Positions 58,975 to 64,000 of a stretch of DNA of 64,000 bases are shown here, in pieces. The translations under genes and the position numbers were made by a program. This stretch comes from Haladaptatus litoreus (GTDB lineage Archaea > Halobacteriota > Halobacteria > Halobacteriales > Haladaptataceae). Below the pieces are notes generated by a model, which did not search any database, was not told the DNA's origin, and worked only from the letters and a program-made list of their open reading frames with translations. Each line of letters opens with the position of its first letter. Position 1 is the first letter of the stretch. The stretch is taken from positions 62,001 through 126,000 of the forward strand of contig NZ_FTNO01000007.1 of the NCBI RefSeq assembly GCF_900156425.1. Reading direction: 5' to 3'.

Positions 58975-60453
58975 ATGGTTCAACCAGATATCGCTTTCAA
59001 AGAACGCTACTCGCTCTTCATCGGTGGAGAACAAGTGCCCCCGTCCACGGACGAATATATTCCGACCTACGACCCTGCGACGGGCGATTCGTTCGCAGAA
59101 ATCGCGGTGGCTAGCTCACAAGATGTCGATCAAGCTGTCACAGCTGCACGCAGGGCCTTCGAATCGTGGCGAGATGTCTCACCAGAGAAACGTGGTCGGA
59201 TCGTCCATCGTATTGGAAGACAGATCCGCGATTCGATCGACGAGCTAGCGGCAATCGAATGCAAAGACCAGGGGAAACCGATATCCCAGGCACAGAGCGA
59301 TATGCGCGGTGCGTGGAGATATTTCGAATACTATTCTGGGGTTGCTGATAAGCTTGAAGGCCAAAGCGTACCCGTCGGGCCGAACCAAGTCGATTTCACG
59401 GTACGCGAACCGTACGGAGTGAGTGCACAGGTTACGCCATGGAATTTTCCCGGAAATCTGTTTGCTCGGGGTGTCGCACCAGCATTAGTTGCCGGCAATA
59501 CGGTCGTCGTCAAACCGGCACCACAGACTGCACTATCGACTCTCCAGCTTGCCCAACTCTGTTCTAAAGCCGGCCTTCCAGCTGGAACTGTCAATGTTGT
59601 AACTGGAACTGGTGAATCGACTGGACAACCACTCGTATCACATTCCGATGTCGATACGATCACCTTCACAGGAAGCGTCACGACAGGCCAATCGATCATG
59701 AAGCATGCAGCAGACACCGTCACACCGGTAACACTCGAACTCGGCGGGAAAAATCCAGCATTGGTATTCCCCGATGCACCCCTTGATAGAACAGCTGAAA
59801 GCATCGCTACTGCCATTTTCACAAACGCCGGGCAGGTCTGTTCAGCAGCCGATCGTCTCCTCGTTCACGAAGATATCCACGATCAAGTGGTTGATCGAAT
59901 TGTATCGATAATTGATGAGTATGAGATTGGCCCAGGAATAGCCGACCCCGATATGGGCCCACTTGTATCTGCTGAACACAAAGAACGAGTACTGGAATAT
60001 ATCTCAGTCGGAAAAGAAGAGGGTGCAACACCGCTAACCGGTGGACATGTACCTGACCGACCGGGCTTCTTTGTTGAACCGACGATTTTCACTGGTGTCC
60101 AAAGCGAGATGCGGATCGCTCAGGAAGAAATATTCGGCCCAGTACTTTCGGTGATCTCCTTTCGTGATGAAGAAGAGGCACTATCGATAGCTAACGAGAC
60201 AAAGTACGGGCTGACAGCAGGAATATTCACGAATGACATTACTCGGGCACATCGACTCACACGATACCTTGAGGCGGGCAATATCTATGTGAATAAGTGG
60301 TTTGGGGATACGACACAAACGCCGTTCGGTGGCTACAAATACAGCGGTATTGGTCGCGAAAAGGGCTTGGAAGCATTGGACTCGTATCTTCAAACGAAGA
60401 ATGTCGCGATCGACATCAGTGCAGAGGGGAGCGGAACACTTCCAGGAGCCTAA
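58975..60453 (+). CDS. Aldehyde dehydrogenase (NAD(P)+)
   Basis: 492 residues from ATG 58975; an upstream ATG at 58936 would add 13. Motifs: TPWNFPGN, FTGSVTTGQSI, catalytic Glu in LELGGKNP, catalytic Cys in NAGQVCSA, EEIFGPVL and a C-terminal PFGGYKYSGIGREKG. Oxidises an aldehyde to the acid. Divergent from the SDR/M20 pair across a shared operator and followed by a second M20 gene. Confidence 0.95.
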   Translation: MVQPDIAFKERYSLFIGGEQVPPSTDEYIPTYDPATGDSFAEIAVASSQDVDQAVTAARRAFESWRDVSPEKRGRIVHRIGRQIRDSIDELAAIECKDQGKPISQAQSDMRGAWRYFEYYSGVADKLEGQSVPVGPNQVDFTVREPYGVSAQVTPWNFPGNLFARGVAPALVAGNTVVVKPAPQTALSTLQLAQLCSKAGLPAGTVNVVTGTGESTGQPLVSHSDVDTITFTGSVTTGQSIMKHAADTVTPVTLELGGKNPALVFPDAPLDRTAESIATAIFTNAGQVCSAADRLLVHEDIHDQVVDRIVSIIDEYEIGPGIADPDMGPLVSAEHKERVLEYISVGKEEGATPLTGGHVPDRPGFFVEPTIFTGVQSEMRIAQEEIFGPVLSVISFRDEEEALSIANETKYGLTAGIFTNDITRAHRLTRYLEAGNIYVNKWFGDTTQTPFGGYKYSGIGREKGLEALDSYLQTKNVAIDISAEGSGTLPGA

Positions 60454-60606
60454 TCTATAGTTGTCTCTTGGGGAGTACACTCACTCCTCTCAGAATAATA
60501 TCCGGCTAGAATCGCTATTTTAAAAAGAAATTTTGAATTCACCATTAGGAGCGAACAGGATACATCTAATCGCAAATGTTTTGAAGAATGCAGAGTTCGT
60601 TTGTAC

Positions 60607-61785
60607 ATGGGCAACATGGAACAAGTAGAAGAGCTAACTACCCTGATTGGAGACCTCGTTCGTATTGAGACGGAAAATCCGCCTGGTAACGAAAAAGCGT
60701 GTACAGAGTATATCGCCAGTTGGTTCGAAGAACGTGGTATCGAAGCGAACGTCATTGATGAACCACATCCTGACCGACCACAGATTGGCGTTAAGATTGG
60801 AAGCGGAGAACCGACATTAGTGTTAAATGGTCATATTGACGTCGTACCAGCAGGAGATCGAGATCAGTGGACGCACGATCCGTATGCCGGAGATGAAGTA
60901 GACGGATGTCTCTACGGTCGTGGTAGTGTCGACATGAAGACAGGTGTTGCGATCGGTATGTTGACGGTGGCTCATCTTGCGGACGATCTCAAATCCGGAG
61001 AAATTCCGGGCTCGCTCGTTTTTCACGCTGCAATCGGTGAAGAAACGGCCGAGCCGGGGACGAAGACCCTGCTCGAAACCGGATATGACGGGGATTATGG
61101 TGTCGTTCTCGAGCCGACTCGGTTGCACACTGCAACGAGCGAGAAGGGTCTGGCATGGTACGAAATCGTTGTGACGGGCGACCCGTCCCATGCGAGTCGA
61201 CCCGATCAGGGAACGAACGCGATTCAGTTTGCAAAACCCCTGTTAGACGCACTCGATGAGTACGACACCGATGTTAGAGAACGGAGCGATAGTCTGGTTG
61301 GACAGGCGTATTCGACGGTAACAATGTTCGAAGCAGGAACGAAAGAGAACGTTGTTCCTGAGAAGGCCAAGATCACTATTGATCGGCGTTTTCTCCCAGA
61401 TGAAAGCATCGAGCAAATCGATTCGGAAATCGATACTCTAGTGGGTACTGTCGAGGAGGAACATGGTGTCTCTATTTCATGGAACCGGACACGGACATAC
61501 GAATCAGCCGCGATAGCCGAGGACAGCATACTTGCAGAGGTATTCCGGAAACACTCCGCACGGGTTGCTGATGTGTCACCAGAACCATGGGGTGTAAATG
61601 CGTCTACCGACGTTCGTAACTTTATCAATGACGCTAATATGGAAGCGATCACTTGGGGGCCAGGTGATTTGGCACAGGCACATACATACGACGAACATGT
61701 AGAGCTTTCATCCGCAGCGGATGGACTTACTGCGCTTCTCGGCGCAGCCGAAGAAATTCTCTCGGAGACTCATATGACGGAATGA
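60607..61785 (+). CDS. M20-family metallohydrolase (ArgE/DapE-like)
   Basis: 392 residues from ATG 60607. VRIETENPPGNEKACTEYI, zinc ligands in LNGHIDVVPAGD, YGRGSVDMKTG, IGEETAEPGT, and late His in AQAHTYDEHV. About 150 bases after the ALDH gene. A paralog, not a duplicate, of the divergent M20 at 56814; two such hydrolases in one cluster imply two amide bonds or two related substrates. Confidence 0.9.
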   Translation: MGNMEQVEELTTLIGDLVRIETENPPGNEKACTEYIASWFEERGIEANVIDEPHPDRPQIGVKIGSGEPTLVLNGHIDVVPAGDRDQWTHDPYAGDEVDGCLYGRGSVDMKTGVAIGMLTVAHLADDLKSGEIPGSLVFHAAIGEETAEPGTKTLLETGYDGDYGVVLEPTRLHTATSEKGLAWYEIVVTGDPSHASRPDQGTNAIQFAKPLLDALDEYDTDVRERSDSLVGQAYSTVTMFEAGTKENVVPEKAKITIDRRFLPDESIEQIDSEIDTLVGTVEEEHGVSISWNRTRTYESAAIAEDSILAEVFRKHSARVADVSPEPWGVNASTDVRNFINDANMEAITWGPGDLAQAHTYDEHVELSSAADGLTALLGAAEEILSETHMTE

Positions 61786-61964
61786 AATCAATTACATCAT
61801 AAAATGTACTCCTTTGAGGGGCATTTATTTTCAAAATTTGTAACATATGTATTTTTGTACTATTGAGGAAAATATACAATATTCGTATATTTCTATAGTA
61901 TATTGTACAATTATAACCAATAGATTTAAATTTGAAAAAGATATCCTATGTGGTAGAGCCAGAC
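61786..61964. other. AT-rich intergenic region
   Basis: Very AT-rich (GTATATTTCTATAGTATATTG near 61882-61902). Likely promoter for the symporter unit. Confidence 0.4.
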
Positions 61965-62147
61965 ATGACAATACTTGGCATGCCAACAGCGATGTTCCTG
62001 GTTTTCGTTGCGACGATTTTGGCTGGGAGCCTTGGAGCATTTCATTACATAGTTGTCCACGTACTGTTAGGAAAACCGGTTAACGAGAACATTCAAAAAA
62101 CAACGACAGAACCACGTGCAACGGATGGTGGCCACGACAATGGCTGA
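61965..62147 (+). CDS. Small membrane partner of the symporter
   Basis: 60 residues from ATG 61965. One long helix: MFLVFVATILAGSLGAFHYI plus VVHVLLG, then a polar tail. Its stop overlaps the symporter start by eight bases, so the two are coupled. Many SSS transporters have such a small companion; role unproven. Confidence 0.75.
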   Translation: MTILGMPTAMFLVFVATILAGSLGAFHYIVVHVLLGKPVNENIQKTTTEPRATDGGHDNG

Positions 62148-63588
62148 CGTCAACCCGTATTATCTCGGCGCGTTCGTGGTGTATCTGCTCATCGTTCTCG
62201 CTATCGGCATCTGGGGATACAGAAAGACCACCGATGTCATGGATTTTTGGGTGATGGGTCAGGATATGGGACCGACCCTAGCGACTTGGTCGCTTGTTGC
62301 TAACTTCGTGAGCGCGGTCAGCGTGATTGGTTTTATCGGTGCAGTTTACGGCGGTGGCTACTCGCTCATGACGGGTACTATTCTGGGATTAATGCTTGGT
62401 GTGAGTGGTCTCTACTTCGTCGTCGGGCGCGTTCGGCAGTTAAACCATCTGACGTTGCCGGACATCATCGCTGATTTGACCGGGCGAGAAGAGGCACGAC
62501 CGATCGCAGGTGCGGTGTTGCTCGCAAACGGTTGGCTCTACCTCATCATGCAACTCGTCGGTGCCAGCCTCCTGGTCACGACGATTACCGGCGTTCCGTA
62601 CGAGTACATGGTGTGGGTCATCGGCGTCGTTTTCATCACCTACACCGTCCTTGGAGGCCTTGTTAGCGTCGCGTGGACGGACCTTCTTCAGGGAACGATC
62701 ATGGTCGCGGCCGTTCTGTTCGCACTTGGATACATGATACTCGATCTGGGTGGGTTCACTGCGATCAATACCGAATTCGCCGCGATGAATTCAGCAAACG
62801 TCGCGCCCCTCGGAGCAGGTGCCTACACGGTGATTGGAGTCGTTGCATCCATCGTCGCGTTTTTCGGCACGATATTCACAGAACAGAACATGATCGTGCG
62901 TATAGCTGCGACGAAGGACGTCCGGACAGCGAAAATCCATCTCGCAGCTTCCGGTGTCATTCTTTCGGTGTTCTACAGTGCCCTCGTGATCCTGGGTGGT
63001 GCGACGACCGTCGCGTTGGAGAACGCTGGATTGTCTATCAACAATGTAGATAACGCCTTTCCGACGTTGATAACTGATTATGTTCCTACCTCGATAGGCG
63101 TCGTTATTATCCTCGCCGTAATGAGCGCGATTCTGTCGACAACCGACACACGGCTTCACTCGACAGGCATCACTACGGCACGTGACATCTACAGCTACTT
63201 TCGACCGAACGCGTCTGACGAATCACAACTCCGCATTTCACGAACCGCAACCGTTGTCTTCGGAATAACTGCGACAGCGGCGGCTGTTAACCCCCCCGAC
63301 ACTATCATTGGCCTGTACAACCTTCGTGCGATTCTTCTGACGAGCGCCTTCCTCGTCCCGGTTTATACGGCTCTCTATCTCTCGGGAGTCAACGGATGGG
63401 CTGTACTCGCATCCATCGTCGTTGGGACGGTTTTGGGCCTCGGCGCAAATTTCTTCGGCGGAGGACTCGGTATCCCCGCGACGTTCATTGGCGTCGGGTC
63501 GGCCGCATTGGTATTATTGATCGGCTATTATGCTCTTCCAGATCAGGGAAGCGGCCCACGACGGGACTACACAACTTCGGATGATTAG
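62140..63588 (+). CDS. Sodium/solute symporter (SSS family)
   Basis: 482 residues from ATG 62140. About 13 helices; SSS features: MGPTLATWSLVANFVSAVSV, GGGYSLMTGTILG, the HLTLPDIIADL segment, YTVLGGLVSVAWTDLLQG and a central AVMSAILSTTDTRLHSTGIT. Uses the sodium gradient to import a solute, possibly the substrate of the hydrolases. Followed 18 bases later by the C45 gene. Confidence 0.93.
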   Translation: MADVNPYYLGAFVVYLLIVLAIGIWGYRKTTDVMDFWVMGQDMGPTLATWSLVANFVSAVSVIGFIGAVYGGGYSLMTGTILGLMLGVSGLYFVVGRVRQLNHLTLPDIIADLTGREEARPIAGAVLLANGWLYLIMQLVGASLLVTTITGVPYEYMVWVIGVVFITYTVLGGLVSVAWTDLLQGTIMVAAVLFALGYMILDLGGFTAINTEFAAMNSANVAPLGAGAYTVIGVVASIVAFFGTIFTEQNMIVRIAATKDVRTAKIHLAASGVILSVFYSALVILGGATTVALENAGLSINNVDNAFPTLITDYVPTSIGVVIILAVMSAILSTTDTRLHSTGITTARDIYSYFRPNASDESQLRISRTATVVFGITATAAAVNPPDTIIGLYNLRAILLTSAFLVPVYTALYLSGVNGWAVLASIVVGTVLGLGANFFGGGLGIPATFIGVGSAALVLLIGYYALPDQGSGPRRDYTTSDD

Positions 63589-63606
63589 TGCCTTCGAAAA
63601 AGAACG

Positions 63607-64000
63607 ATGACGTCATTACCACATCTCGTTCTGACTGGATCGCCGTATGAACGCGGCCTTACGCACGGAGAAGCCTTCGCAGCAGAGATTCGTGCGAACG
63701 TTGAAACATACCTGACACGATTTGCACACCACGGTGCCACAGAAGAAGCCGTTCGACGTCAGGCGAGCGAGTATGTCCCCCTCATCGAGGAGTGGAATGC
63801 CGACTACGCCTCGGAACTACGTGGCATCGCCGATGGAAGTGGTGTCATGATCGAAGAAATAACGCTTCTGAATGTCCGATACGAGATCCTCTATGCGTCC
63901 TATTCCGATCAAACGACTAAAACGCATGGCTGTACTAGTTTCGGTCTTCTTCCAATGGCAACAGCCGATGGAGAGACGTACATTGGACAGAACTGGGATT
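63607..64000 (+). CDS. C45-family acyltransferase-like hydrolase (3' end outside window)
   Basis: 131 residues are in the window. N-terminal GSPYERGLTHGEAFAAEIRA, ELRGIADGSGVMIEEI and the nucleophile region THGCTSFGL (Cys at about 109, exposed by autocleavage in this family), then YIGQNWD. These are motifs of penicillin acyltransferase-like C45 Ntn hydrolases that cleave or transfer amide-linked acyl groups. It lies in one direction with the symporter genes. Confidence 0.88.
   Translation, partial: MTSLPHLVLTGSPYERGLTHGEAFAAEIRANVETYLTRFAHHGATEEAVRRQASEYVPLIEEWNADYASELRGIADGSGVMIEEITLLNVRYEILYASYSDQTTKTHGCTSFGLLPMATADGETYIGQNWD

Noticed and set aside
1-64000. tRNA or rRNA genes
   Set aside because: I looked for cloverleaf and T-loop signatures by eye and found none; a tRNAscan run would be needed to exclude them.

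Overview
The window is haloarchaeal (class Halobacteria). The proteins are acidic, and TFB, PiT permeases, DUF1931 histone-fold proteins, HalOD1 and DUF7344 domains, Bat/HTH-10 proteins and MazEF/VapBC pairs are all typical of that class. The dense scatter of regulators, toxin-antitoxin pairs, gene fragments, an integrase split in two, IS6 and IS200/IS605 scars and repeated gene modules points to an accessory region: a plasmid, megaplasmid or decaying genomic island. Genus cannot be fixed from the sequence alone.

Layout. 1-5.3 kb: small winged-helix genes, a SnoaL-like protein, MazEF, and the first of nine whole or broken copies of a SWIM zinc-finger gene. 5.3-14.6 kb: HalOD1 genes, two of them in operons behind a winged-helix regulator; pieces of SprT-like and staphylococcal-nuclease-like genes; VapBC; a TFB; a cold-shock protein; an AI-2E transporter fragment. 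15-20.4 kb: DUF2270 and other membrane proteins, a PiT permease, a histone-fold gene and an IS605 scar. 20.7-27.5 kb: a regulator island with a Bat-like activator broken by TGA, DUF7344 proteins, HalOD1 proteins, TrmB and Lrp. 27.9-32.4 kb: a tyrosine recombinase in two pieces with cargo between, a YihY/BrkB membrane protein and a GNAT fragment. 32.6-41.1 kb: more housekeeping-like genes (secreted beta-helix lipoprotein, Dph6-like ligase, CNNM/CBS transporter, SerRS, a PiT operon with a tandem-repeat membrane protein). 41.5-45.8 kb: a second HalOD1/DUF7344 island containing near-copies of modules from 7 kb and 24 kb. 46-56 kb: SprT and SWIM remnants, VapBC, a PIN/winged-helix pair, small membrane proteins and a second histone-fold gene. 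56-64 kb: a lower-GC catabolic cluster (Lrp, two M20 hydrolases, short-chain dehydrogenase, aldehyde dehydrogenase, sodium/solute symporter with a small partner, C45 acyltransferase-like hydrolase).

How the genes fit together. The most distinctive content is the repeated pairing of a DUF7344 winged-helix protein with a stand-alone HalOD1 protein: three operons on the same plan plus many singles. A second recurring arrangement places a 63-residue protein, or its 3' remnant, convergent with HalOD1. I infer a multi-paralog regulatory array that grows by segmental duplication and decays by truncation and nonsense mutation. The 56-64 kb cluster looks like one uptake-and-degradation pathway: symporter import, amide hydrolysis by C45/M20 enzymes, then alcohol and aldehyde oxidation by SDR and ALDH, controlled by Lrp-type regulation and a divergent operator.
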